From assembly GCF_020829625.1 (NCBI RefSeq), contig NZ_JAIVFX010000017.1, positions 62,001 to 126,000 of the forward strand: DNA of 64,000 nt, in the 5' to 3' direction. Origin of the DNA: Nostoc sp. XA010 (GTDB lineage: Bacteria > Cyanobacteriota > Cyanobacteriia > Cyanobacteriales > Nostocaceae). Made by a program: the position numbers and the translations under genes. The notes below the pieces were generated by a model. That model saw only the letters and a program-made list of their open reading frames with translations. It was not told the origin of the DNA and made no database searches. Shown here piece by piece: positions 25,413 to 33,542 of the stretch (position 1 is the stretch's first letter; each line of letters starts with the position of its first letter).

Positions 25413-27011
25413 TTAACTTAACTGTGCCACAAGTTGATTTTCCAACAGCGTATCATTTGTTAACAAGTCTTCAACGGTAATTCGCAAAAACCGTTGCTCA
25501 TCAACTTGAAAGAGAATTTTTATACGATCGCTTCCAGGATATCCGGCTGGTGTCAGTTGGGCAATTGTCCTCGCGCCTTCTTGATCGTTAAGGGGTTTGA
25601 CGCTGATTTCAGTATTGTCCATCCGGCGGGTAATCAAGCGATCGCCATCAAAATAAACTTCAGTACTACCCGTATCTGCTCCTAACTCTCCCATAATTAG
25701 TTCAATGCTGGGCTGATTTTCCACTGAAGCACCTAAGACTAATTCCACTGGTTGACTCATTGGGTATGCTTGCCCAGCTTTAATCAGAGAATGCCATTTG
25801 TGACGCTGATTGCGACGATCCCAGTAGCGGATACCATAACTATGATACAGAAAGTCTTTGATTTGTATCCCTTGTGCTAACTGTAATGCACCTTGAGCGA
25901 TCGCTTCAAAGGGACGTTCGCAACGGATTTTTTCTGGCTCAAAATACTGTTTGATCCATGTCTGCACTGCTGGCAATTGCACTGTCCCACCAACTAACAA
26001 AACTGCATTAATATCTGGAAGTTCTATCCCTTGGCGTTTTGCTTGCTGCAACAGTGTCGTCATCGACTCATCAAGTAACTCAAAAAATGCATGTTCTTTG
26101 AGGATATCTTCAAAAGTATCGCGGTTTAATTCCAGTTCATAGCTTTCAAATGTCTCATCATCAAAATAAACTTCACTAGCTTGGTTTTGAGTTGATAGCT
26201 GAATTTTTACCCGTTCTGCCAATCTTGTTGTCAATGGACTTATCGCCAACTCTTGAGTTTTGGCAAAGTAATCTACCAACCAATTATCAATATCAGTACC
26301 GCCCAAATTTTGCCCAGCTTTCGCCAGGACACGGGCAGTTTTAACTTTTTGTTTTGAATTTTCAGCCAGAGACTTATTACCCCACTTGAGAAGAAATCCG
26401 AGCGGCTTTGTGGTTGCTTGCACACCTTGATCCAGCCGGACAAGGGATAAATCCAAAGTGCCGCCGCCAAAGTCAATCACCAAGAGAATTTCTTGATCTG
26501 CCAAGCCATAACCCAAGGCGGCGGCTGTGGGTTCATCCAACATCCGCACTTGTTCGACCGGAAGGGCTTGACAAACTGTCCCCAACCAGTGACGATAAGC
26601 TTCAAAACTGTCTACAGGTACGGTTAACACTAGAGAATCTAACCCCCCTTCCAGGGGAGCTAGTTCTTCAATTACTTTCGTGAGGAACCATTGCCCTACT
26701 TGCTCAAAGGTGACAATTTGTCCATCTAGTTCGGGTAAGAAACCTTGGATATCTGCACCGATACCCCGCTTGAAGCTGCGGAAAAATCGCGTTTCGCCTT
26801 TGAGGTCAAGACCGCGATCGCGTACTTGTTGCCCTATTAAGACTTGATTTTTTGTTGCGTCTTCAACATAAACCAAGCTGGGAATCAGTGGTGGATTGAG
26901 ACTTTGTTTAATTGATAAACCTGGTAAATTCAGGGTTTCTGGCTGTTGGGTTACAGGGTTCCAACGAGCAATGACTGTGTTGCTAGTACCAAAATCGATT
27001 GCGATCGCCAT
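25413..27011 (-). CDS. Hsp70-family chaperone-like ATPase
   Basis: DnaK-related protein of 532 residues, about 100 shorter than DnaK. The actin-like ATPase domain is clear: AIDFGTSNTVIARW at the start, DEPTAAALGYG, VIDFGGGTLDLSLV, GQNLGGTDIDNW and VLLVGGTVQLPAV. The substrate-binding region (about 390-532) is short and divergent, and the C-terminal EEVD-type tail is missing. It is therefore a noncanonical Hsp70 whose clients are unknown. No dnaJ or grpE lies near. It converges with the PIN toxin with no gap. Confidence 0.88.
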   Translation of the reverse strand: MAIAIDFGTSNTVIARWNPVTQQPETLNLPGLSIKQSLNPPLIPSLVYVEDATKNQVLIGQQVRDRGLDLKGETRFFRSFKRGIGADIQGFLPELDGQIVTFEQVGQWFLTKVIEELAPLEGGLDSLVLTVPVDSFEAYRHWLGTVCQALPVEQVRMLDEPTAAALGYGLADQEILLVIDFGGGTLDLSLVRLDQGVQATTKPLGFLLKWGNKSLAENSKQKVKTARVLAKAGQNLGGTDIDNWLVDYFAKTQELAISPLTTRLAERVKIQLSTQNQASEVYFDDETFESYELELNRDTFEDILKEHAFFELLDESMTTLLQQAKRQGIELPDINAVLLVGGTVQLPAVQTWIKQYFEPEKIRCERPFEAIAQGALQLAQGIQIKDFLYHSYGIRYWDRRNQRHKWHSLIKAGQAYPMSQPVELVLGASVENQPSIELIMGELGADTGSTEVYFDGDRLITRRMDNTEISVKPLNDQEGARTIAQLTPAGYPGSDRIKILFQVDEQRFLRITVEDLLTNDTLLENQLVAQLS

Positions 27012-27361
27012 ATTTTATATTTATTATCTCGCATAAAGAAGCCAAAGCTGCTTTATTTGTGATTATTGTCTATAAGGCATCAACAATGCAAATGCGCCCA
27101 CACGCTTGCTTCTTTGCATCCTAAGCCAGATATCGATTCAGTCGGTTGCAGCTAACACTTCGCTACAACGGATAGCACAGTTAGACAATGATCCTGGGTT
27201 TTAACGTGTCCAGGAGCTGCAATTAACTCATAGTTTTTCAGCCGAACTCGGTCATCCCTATTAGTCAAACAATGCCTTGCTGTTGTCCATTATTGTGCGA
27301 TCGCTTGAAAATATCCTCTGCGATGACAGATATTGATTCTCTGGGAACTCTAGGGATTCAC
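27012..27361. other. Intergenic, no gene seen
   Basis: About 350 bp with one HIP1 core near 27298. No frame of note, no clear hairpin. Composition shifts to AT-rich toward the RelA/SpoT gene. Confidence 0.4.
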
Positions 27362-28405
27362 TTATATTTCTTTTGCTAGAACTTCGTTAAGTTTGTCTAA
27401 AAATTCTTTAGAGTCAGCAAAATAATTTGGATATGCTTTTTTTAATGTCTTTATTGATTTGGCGTTAACTAATACGATATCTACTTCTTTTGTATCTTTG
27501 TATTTTTTTTCAAAATTATTATAGTCTTCAGTTGCTTGAAAACGGTATTTTTCTTTGTAAGACCATATTTTAACATCTTGTTTGTCAATATTAAGCAGAA
27601 TCAGAAAATAACCACAAACATCATTATTTCCATTATCAGTAATTAGATGAGTTGATACTGAAAATGCTTGAAGTTTTTTGAATACTTCTAATTCTGCTAC
27701 TAATATATTTACTTCTTGTTTAATTTTTTTTAACTTTTCATTGCTTATATTCTCTAGTAAACAATTTTCTAGAAATGCCAAAAGCAAGCTTACTAACTTG
27801 AAAAAGTGTAACCATTTTTCAGAGCCTTCTCCTGATTTTAGAGATTGTTTTAAGAATGTTCCTGCAACTTCTACTGCTGTAGCCCATGAGTGCTGTATCT
27901 TTGTTCTTACTTGTATTTCAATTGTATACCCATTATATATATTATCTTTTTTACCTTTGTATTTATAAATTAAATGTATCCCTCTATATCCTGAATCTTT
28001 AGGATTTTCGATATAATCATTTTGCTTTACCAATTCATTTTTTGTTTTACTATTTAATAGTAAGTCTCTTAAAGCATGTACTTTTTTTACATCTGATAAA
28101 ACTACTCTACATCCTCCAATATCCTGCATTGTATGTAATCTCATATTAGGAAGGCGTTTGAGTTTTCCTAGTATTGATGGAATACGCTTTAATCTTTGGG
28201 TAATTATTGCATTTTTTTCAACATTCTTTACCTTAGACCTTAATAAACTTGCAATAATATGTAAGGTAAATGTATATGATGACCTCCAATTGCTGACAAT
28301 ATCTAATGCTTCTAGATTTTCTTCTTCAGATGAATCCGAACTTATTAAAATATCACCTGCTCTGCTTACTACTTTCTTACTAGATTTTGGTTCAACCCAA
28401 GTCAT
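27362..28405 (-). CDS. RelA/SpoT-domain protein (possible alarmone synthetase toxin or defence protein)
   Basis: A 347-residue protein with one RelA/SpoT nucleotidyltransferase domain and no HD hydrolase, TGS or ACT domain. Motifs are visible: QRLKRIPSILGKLKR (about 70-84), MQDIGGCRVVL (93-103), the G-loop DSGYRGIHLIYKY (137-149) and TIEIQVRTKIQHSW (161-174). The remaining 170 residues are charged and of unknown fold. Long stand-alone synthetases of this kind include toxSAS toxins and phage-sensing CapRel-type proteins; which class this is, I cannot say. The gene is clearly AT-richer than its neighbours, suggesting transfer. No antitoxin-like partner is evident. Confidence 0.8.
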   Translation of the reverse strand: MTWVEPKSSKKVVSRAGDILISSDSSEEENLEALDIVSNWRSSYTFTLHIIASLLRSKVKNVEKNAIITQRLKRIPSILGKLKRLPNMRLHTMQDIGGCRVVLSDVKKVHALRDLLLNSKTKNELVKQNDYIENPKDSGYRGIHLIYKYKGKKDNIYNGYTIEIQVRTKIQHSWATAVEVAGTFLKQSLKSGEGSEKWLHFFKLVSLLLAFLENCLLENISNEKLKKIKQEVNILVAELEVFKKLQAFSVSTHLITDNGNNDVCGYFLILLNIDKQDVKIWSYKEKYRFQATEDYNNFEKKYKDTKEVDIVLVNAKSIKTLKKAYPNYFADSKEFLDKLNEVLAKEI

Positions 28406-28413
28406 ATTTTTAT

Positions 28414-28735
28414 AATCAGCGACGGGAGATTCGTGGAGAACTAAAGCTTGTGGAAGTGCAAGTTCGATTTTTTCCTGAAGTTATGGAATGTATCCAAGAG
28501 GGCGAGAAGCGACATCCTAAGCAAGATATAAAACTAGGGTCAAAGGTAAAAAATCGCAAACCTGCTTACGTAGATTATTTATATTAAACTTCCTGAGCGA
28601 TCGCTGGAGGAGTTTTGTCGCTGGGTGTACCGCTTCATAGGCAATGCTCAGTTCATCTCTCCTCAACATCTAGCTGAACAACATCAGAAATTTGCTTGTG
28701 CATTAATAGATCGGTATTCTTCCAAAGGCACATAA
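28414..28735 (+). pseudogene. Broken C-terminal remnant, WYL-regulator-like
   Basis: Two adjoining frames read as one protein end. The first gives VEVQVRFFPEVMECIQEGEK, closing at a TAA (28585-28587). One base out of frame, IKLPERSLEEFCRWVYRF continues to ALIDRYSS and a stop at 28735. The second part resembles the C-terminal region of WYL-type regulators. A frameshift near 28580 joins them. The N-terminal bulk is missing, and the remnant begins exactly where the RelA/SpoT gene starts on the other strand, suggesting the latter displaced it. The family call is tentative. Confidence 0.45.
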
Positions 28736-29022
28736 ATCAAGATGATTGACCGCCCAACTTTAACAGAAATTCTTCCGTGTCCAGTTTTTGTAATACAACC
28801 CTCTTGCGAATTCACTATAATTGCTTCCCTCAGAAAGGACTGATCGGCACTCAGGTATTCACGATGGCCGAAATAGAAATGCAGCGATAAATATTAGAGC
28901 AGAAGATATCAGATGGCTATTGAGGGAAGATTCTGCCGTCTCTGCTGTAAAAGGGGAGGTAAGACCTCATGTTGAGCGAAAGCTTAAGTAAAGGCACTGG
29001 TCAATTAGTACAAAAATCTGAT

Positions 29023-29044
29023 CTAACCCGGTACTCCGGGTTAG
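29023..29044 (-). terminator. Hairpin after the small exported-protein gene
   Basis: Perfect 9-bp stem CTAACCCGG/CCGGGTTAG with a 4-nt loop. On the minus strand a T5 run follows after a short gap, which suits the end of the gene at 29062. Confidence 0.55.
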
Positions 29045-29061
29045 TGGTAAGTAGTTTACAC

Positions 29062-29301
29062 TCAATCTTCATGCCGTAACTGCCATGCTGCACCGCAAGC
29101 GGCCCCAGCCCCAGCTACCAATCCGGTACTCATTCCTTGGATAGTTTTTTGGATCGGATCTTGGGTTACACACTCACTTGTAACCTTACTGTCTTCCAAG
29201 CAGAGACTGCTTTCTGCCCAAGCAGCAGTACCTCCTAAAACTACACCAATTACACTACAGGAAACAACTAGCAGCAAAAGACGTTGGGTTTTTCTTACCA
29301 T
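29062..29301 (-). CDS. Small exported or membrane protein, unknown
   Basis: Seventy-nine residues. The signal peptide has an RKTQR start, a hydrophobic LLLLVVSCSVIGVVLGG core and a likely cut after AWA. The mature part has cysteines at SLCLED and SECVTQ and then a second Gly/Ala-rich hydrophobic stretch (GLVAGAGAACGAAW). I recognise no family. The downstream hairpin supports a real transcript. Confidence 0.5.
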   Translation of the reverse strand: MVRKTQRLLLLVVSCSVIGVVLGGTAAWAESSLCLEDSKVTSECVTQDPIQKTIQGMSTGLVAGAGAACGAAWQLRHED

Positions 29302-29646
29302 AGTCTTACCATAGATGGATGTGTCAGAAATTAGAGATAGTTATCACTCTCAATTACTTTACACATACTTACTAGCAAATACCAGCTGGTTTCAAGATAA
29401 TTTACTGATATTCAAACTTAGATAACGATTAAAAAATCTGATTAGACATCGAATTTAAAAAAAAATAACCTCTGGGGAAGGGATATCACCAGAAGTTTTT
29501 AATAAAGACATTGGAATAGTGGACTATTTTAAAATAAATTTATCTTTTTGCAAACACTATTTTCTCCTTTTCAACAACAGATCAAAGTTAATTTTATTTG
29601 TAATTAAGGATACAAATTCGACTTATCAATCGCATAGCTCATATTT
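29302..29646. other. Intergenic, AT-rich, no gene seen
   Basis: AT-rich spacer of 345 bp. A weak imperfect hairpin with a T-run lies near 29471-29506. Nothing else can be supported. Confidence 0.35.
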
Positions 29647-30630
29647 TTACCTTTTTTGAGGCACTAATACAGGCAGTTGACGGGCACTGGCTACGGATTT
29701 GGCGTGTTGTCCAACAGTCAAAACATTAAACTGACTGGATATAATTTCCAAACTTTTGTTCACTATTGCCAGCTTTTTATAAGTGGGAAGGCTCATTCCA
29801 GGGAAGAATGATAGCTCTGGCACATCCTCTTGACTTACAAAGTCTGTGGGATGGAATAGCAAAGAAGGCTGTACACGCGTCAGTTTACACAGCCACAGGG
29901 CAATTCGCAGGTAGAGTAACGCCACTTCCGAAGAAAATGTACTCAGATACATTATGTAACTAAAGTGAATTGGCACCTTGAAAATTGGCATGGTAGTAAC
30001 AGGAATTTCTGTGAGTCTATCCTTACCCATCTTCCACTGGTAAGGTTTTAGAGGCTGCAAACCCTCTTTAAAACCACCAAAAAGGGCTTCTCGTTTCTTG
30101 CGTTCTTCTTTGCTCAGTTTACAAGTCATTAAATAATATGCTCGGGCGATAGGCCCCAAAAATGTGGGAAAAGTCGAAGCATCATACTCGTATCCCCGTC
30201 GTGCTAAGACTTTCAATACCGCAGGAGAGAAACTGTATCCAGGCCCCCGGAAGCCAATAGGATGTTGATGAGTGACGCGTTTGATATGTTGTTCGGCTAA
30301 GGCCACCTCTTGTTCAATCTCATCCTCTGAATAAAGATGTAGCCAAGGATCGTGGTAAAATGAATGATTGCCTATTTCGTGGCCGGCAGTGGCGATGGCT
30401 TGTAATGCCTTGGTGTTCTTTTCCAGCGCTGCATCTTGACCGACAATGAAGACTGTGATTGTCAAATCCCATTGCTGAAAAATATCTAAGAAACGAGGGA
30501 CTGCAATATCCAAGTAAGATGGAAAAGTCTCCCAACCTGGAGCGCCCTGATTTTTTAAAAAAGACCAAACATTATCCAAGTCTAAAGAAAGACTGGCTAT
30601 TGGTTTGTTTTCTTGTCGCTTGATTTTCAT
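29647..30630 (-). CDS. Polysaccharide deacetylase (NodB-like) family protein
   Basis: A 327-residue NodB-homology protein. The metal site appears as SLDLDNVWS (in place of the TFDDG form) with the histidine motif GNHSFYH after EIGN. The GFRGPGYSFSP motif and the C-terminal LLFHPTDFV also fit. Such enzymes remove acetyl or other N-acyl groups from glycans, but this SLDLDN branch has no fixed substrate. No signal peptide is evident, so it may act on cytosolic precursors. A second, canonical deacetylase lies at 58140. Confidence 0.8.
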   Translation of the reverse strand: MKIKRQENKPIASLSLDLDNVWSFLKNQGAPGWETFPSYLDIAVPRFLDIFQQWDLTITVFIVGQDAALEKNTKALQAIATAGHEIGNHSFYHDPWLHLYSEDEIEQEVALAEQHIKRVTHQHPIGFRGPGYSFSPAVLKVLARRGYEYDASTFPTFLGPIARAYYLMTCKLSKEERKKREALFGGFKEGLQPLKPYQWKMGKDRLTEIPVTTMPIFKVPIHFSYIMYLSTFSSEVALLYLRIALWLCKLTRVQPSLLFHPTDFVSQEDVPELSFFPGMSLPTYKKLAIVNKSLEIISSQFNVLTVGQHAKSVASARQLPVLVPQKR

Positions 30631-30880
30631 TATTTTAAGCGTAAATATAATGTTAGGTTTGGGCTTTATCGATCAAGTTTTGTACTTCGACTCAGCGCTC
30701 CTTTAATCTCGACTTGATCAGCCTTTTGGACAACTTTTTACCCTGATATATAATAATTGCTGGTCATCAATATATCATAACCAAGAAATATGTAAACGTA
30801 TAAGTAAGTTTTAGCAATGCTTTATATATATAAATAATTGATGAGGATGCTCAATTTTTATCATCACTTCCAATAAAAAG

Positions 30881-30903
30881 CGATGCCTACGGCGGTAAAC
30901 TAC
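30881..30903. repeat. Dispersed palindromic repeat copy
   Basis: A copy of GCGATGCCTACGGCGGTAAA, the reverse complement of the copy at 54638-54660; relatives lie at 17155 and 24607. Confidence 0.65.
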
Positions 30904-30926
30904 GGACAAAAAATTCTATACACATC

Positions 30927-31811
30927 TTAGATATTTATTTGCTGCTTCTGGGTAAAACACATTGCAATTCCCTTTTCGTAGTAAGCTGCTTCATTAATAA
31001 AAATTGGCCAAACGGCAGATGCTCCCTCATAATAAATCGTTTTACCATCAAAAGTTAGAAATATTGGTTCTCCTGGGTTTAAGGCTTGATAATCCTTATC
31101 TTGAAGTTCTGGATGAATCATCCCAAAGATTGTACCATCCTGTTGTTTTGGATAATCCATAACTGATAAATGGTCATATAGAATCAACGTTTCGTTAGTT
31201 GATGGAATTTCCCCCTGGTTAAACCGTTCTAGATAGTCTAGAACCGCATAAACAAGTTCTTCTGTTTGTTGAAATAGCGTCGCTTTTAAGAGTCCTTGGG
31301 CAATAGGGCCAACCTCGATCGCAAAGCCTAATTCGCACAGAGAATTTACAAATGGGTTTTCTTCAATTGATTTAAAAGAGCAACGATAAACCCTAACCAA
31401 AGGATTAATCTGGCTCAGATAAGCAGCCAATTTCAAGTTTAAGGGATGACTGTTTACCAAAATAATTGTCAAACCCATATTAGATGTACTGCTGTGCAAG
31501 TCTAAGATAAAATCAGTTTGTTTATCTTTGTTTGATGCTAGAGTCTGCTGGATTGATTTAGCTTGCAATTCTTCGTAACTGCTCAGAGTCGGATCTTGTA
31601 AATCTTGCTTGATAAAACAACGATTTAAATCTTTCTCTACATATCGCCTCCCCGCCGCAAAAGCATTAGGATTTGCTAACAGAGTCACTGTCTCAAAACT
31701 TTGTCTAGTAATCAAGTCGGGAAACTGGGCAAATTTTTGGATTAAGTATGCCCCCGTAAACTCATTGCCATGAGTTCCACCGACAATTGCAACTCGATTA
31801 ATTTGGTTCAC
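30927..31811 (-). CDS. Aspartoacylase / succinylglutamate desuccinylase-like protein
   Basis: Zinc amidohydrolase of the AstE/AspA family, which releases the acyl group from N-acyl aspartate or glutamate. At 294 residues it begins VAIVGGTHGNEFTGAYL, whose His and Glu are zinc ligands. The second zinc histidine is in DLHSST, NPFVNSLCELGFAIEVGP follows, and a RRYVEKDLNRCF substrate-binding block is present. These match aspartoacylases closely. The start codon lies about 50 bp from the left end of the IS element, whose insertion may have separated it from its promoter. Confidence 0.87.
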   Translation of the reverse strand: MNQINRVAIVGGTHGNEFTGAYLIQKFAQFPDLITRQSFETVTLLANPNAFAAGRRYVEKDLNRCFIKQDLQDPTLSSYEELQAKSIQQTLASNKDKQTDFILDLHSSTSNMGLTIILVNSHPLNLKLAAYLSQINPLVRVYRCSFKSIEENPFVNSLCELGFAIEVGPIAQGLLKATLFQQTEELVYAVLDYLERFNQGEIPSTNETLILYDHLSVMDYPKQQDGTIFGMIHPELQDKDYQALNPGEPIFLTFDGKTIYYEGASAVWPIFINEAAYYEKGIAMCFTQKQQINI

Positions 31812-31855
31812 AATTACACCATTTGAAACAAGTTAAAAGTGAGTGAATGTCAATA

Positions 31856-33055
31856 CGTTTTTGACAAAAGTGTTGAATGTTAAGAAAAATCCGATAAAAA
31901 CAGCCCAAAATATGTTAAATTTTGGGCGGAACATTAAAGTATATATATTTGATAGTGATTATAAATTCATTTCCCAAGATTGTCAAAGATATCTTGAGAG
32001 GACTGCCAAAAAACGATTATCCAGTATTGAACAGTCGTCTGTTCTTTGAGTGCTGGTTATCTTATGCTATGGATAACAGCTTAACAAGTATGCGAAATTT
32101 GTTTAAGAGATTAAACAACACAGGGTTTGAGGTAGATATTTCTACTTTCTCTAAAGCAAACTTACATCGAACTCAAAAACCTTTTCAAGAAATTTACCAA
32201 AAATTAAATGAATTAGTACAGAAGAAAGTTCAAAAAAAGTTACACGATAAATATGCAATTTGTCCAATAGATTCAACAATTATTAGTCTGACAAGTAAGT
32301 TGTTATGGGTACTAGGTCATCATCAAGTCAAGCTGTTCAGTTCCTTAAATCTCTCCACAGGAAGCCCAGAAGATAACTTCATCAATTTTGGTCACGACCA
32401 TGATTATAAATTTGGCTCAAAAATGATGTCTAATCTACCAATAAATGCTGTTGGAGTAATGGATAGAGGCTTTGCGGGATTAAAATTTATTCAAGAATTG
32501 GTACAAGAAAACAAATATTTTGTTTTGCGGATTAAAAACAATTGGAAACTAGAATTTGAGGATGCAAGTGGATTAGTCAAAGTAGGTGCATCTGATGATG
32601 CTCAAGCCTATAGAGTCATTAATTTTTGTGATTTAGAAACTAAAACTGAATTCCGTTTAGTAACTAATTTACCTTCATCTGGAGATGCAGCTGTTAGTGA
32701 TGATGAAATTAGGGATATTTATCGATTACGTTGGGGAGTTGAACTCTTGTGGAAGTTCTTAAAGATGCACTTGAAACTTGACAAATTAATTACCAAAAAC
32801 GTCAATGGTATCACCATACAAATTTACGTTAGTTTGATAGCTTATCTGATTTTACAGCTTTTATATATTCCCACACAATGGGGACATACACTATTAGATA
32901 AATTCCGCTATCTTCAATCTTGTATGTGTCAGAAAATCAGTTATGTTCATTGGTTTGAGGAGATGATGTTATGTTGACTAATTTAGGCTTTTTAGAGTTA
33001 GTGTAACTATTTATGTAAAGTTTTGTATCAGCATTCAACATTTCTGCGTTTTTGA
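31856..33055 (+). mobile_element. Complete IS4-family insertion sequence with target duplication
   Basis: The element spans 31865-33046 (1,182 bp). It has imperfect terminal inverted repeats of about 19 bp: left CAAAAGTGTTGAATGTTAA, right (complement) CAGAAATGTTGAATGCTGA. Directly outside both ends stands the same 9-bp sequence, CGTTTTTGA (31856-31864 and 33047-33055), a target duplication of a length usual for IS4 elements. It carries one transposase gene. Intact ends and duplication imply a relatively recent insertion. Confidence 0.9.
31922..32977 (+). CDS. IS4-family DDE transposase
   Basis: Cuts and joins the ends of its own element. The catalytic triad is visible: Asp in CPIDSTIISL, Asp in GVMDRGFAGLKF, and Glu in the IS4 signature YRLRWGVELLWKFLK, with the full Y-(2)-R-(3)-E-(6)-K spacing. 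The length of up to 351 residues is usual for this group. The start is uncertain: the frame opens at a TTG (31922), while family resemblance begins around PKIVKDILRGL. No stop or frameshift breaks it, so the element may be active. Confidence 0.9.
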   Translation: MGGTLKYIYLIVIINSFPKIVKDILRGLPKNDYPVLNSRLFFECWLSYAMDNSLTSMRNLFKRLNNTGFEVDISTFSKANLHRTQKPFQEIYQKLNELVQKKVQKKLHDKYAICPIDSTIISLTSKLLWVLGHHQVKLFSSLNLSTGSPEDNFINFGHDHDYKFGSKMMSNLPINAVGVMDRGFAGLKFIQELVQENKYFVLRIKNNWKLEFEDASGLVKVGASDDAQAYRVINFCDLETKTEFRLVTNLPSSGDAAVSDDEIRDIYRLRWGVELLWKFLKMHLKLDKLITKNVNGITIQIYVSLIAYLILQLLYIPTQWGHTLLDKFRYLQSCMCQKISYVHWFEEMMLC

Positions 33056-33071
33056 GTATAAATAAATTTGC

Positions 33072-33144
33072 ATAATAATGAGAATAGTGCGTGTACGAGG
33101 CTAGCAATGCTTGCCCACTAAGTCTATTTGATTATCATTCTCAG
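33072..33144. promoter_or_regulatory. Two Fur-box-like sites without an iron gene
   Basis: ATAATGAGAATAG (about 33074-33086) and GATTATCATTCTCAG (33130-33144) share a TGAGAAT core in opposite orientation and resemble half to two-thirds of the Fur operator pattern. They stand just outside the IS right end. No siderophore or iron-transport gene follows, only a transposase remnant. They may be left over from a lost promoter, or may act on the downstream synthase gene. Confidence 0.35.
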
Positions 33145-33226
33145 TCATTATGTGAGGAATATTGGCATTTAGAAAAAATCATGTTTAATTCAGCCAGAAT
33201 AGGTATTTGAGTATTTGTGGGGAACC

Positions 33227-33401
33227 ATGAGCGTCAGTCGAAAAACCAGCAGAAACCATGCTAAAAAGATCCAAAGACCGATGGTGGAAGATGAAGTAAT
33301 TGCTTCGCAACTAGAAGCATTACTTACACCGGGCATTACAAGTCAAGAAAACTATTACCGTCAACTAGGATTAAGAGATATAATTCTCAACTTACCATTA
33401 A
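33227..33401 (+). pseudogene. N-terminal remnant of another IS4-type transposase
   Basis: About 58 residues from an ATG at 33227 (core MVEDEVIASQLEALLTP, then ENYYRQLGLRD and LNLPL) look like the N-terminus of a cyanobacterial IS4-type transposase. The resemblance ends abruptly at about 33401, and the frame runs 35 more unrelated residues to a stop. The catalytic domain is gone. It is a fossil of an earlier mobile element between the IS and the synthase gene. Confidence 0.65.
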
Positions 33402-33478
33402 TTGAGTGCGGCAATAAGCGATATCAACCAATCATCTCTAAGCGTCAACAATACTCATATGTTACTTTGAGCTTAGAA

Positions 33479-33508
33479 TTGACATTCAGTCTCACTTCAG
33501 ATTTGTAA
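33479..33508 (+). promoter_or_regulatory. Possible promoter for the NOS gene
   Basis: A perfect TTGACA (33479-33484) with a 17-18 bp spacer to a weak -10 (TTTGTA/TTGTAA). It lies 35-60 bp upstream of the NOS start and within the tail of the transposase remnant. The -10 is poor, so this is tentative. Confidence 0.3.
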
Positions 33509-33542
33509 ACGCCTAGTTCAATGCTTCTCCAATCTCTATAAC

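Noticed and set aside
31843..32049. A frame overlapping the transposase start that might be a frameshifted N-terminus
   Set aside because: The main frame already contains the family N-terminus (PKIVKDILRGL); no programmed frameshift signal is seen.
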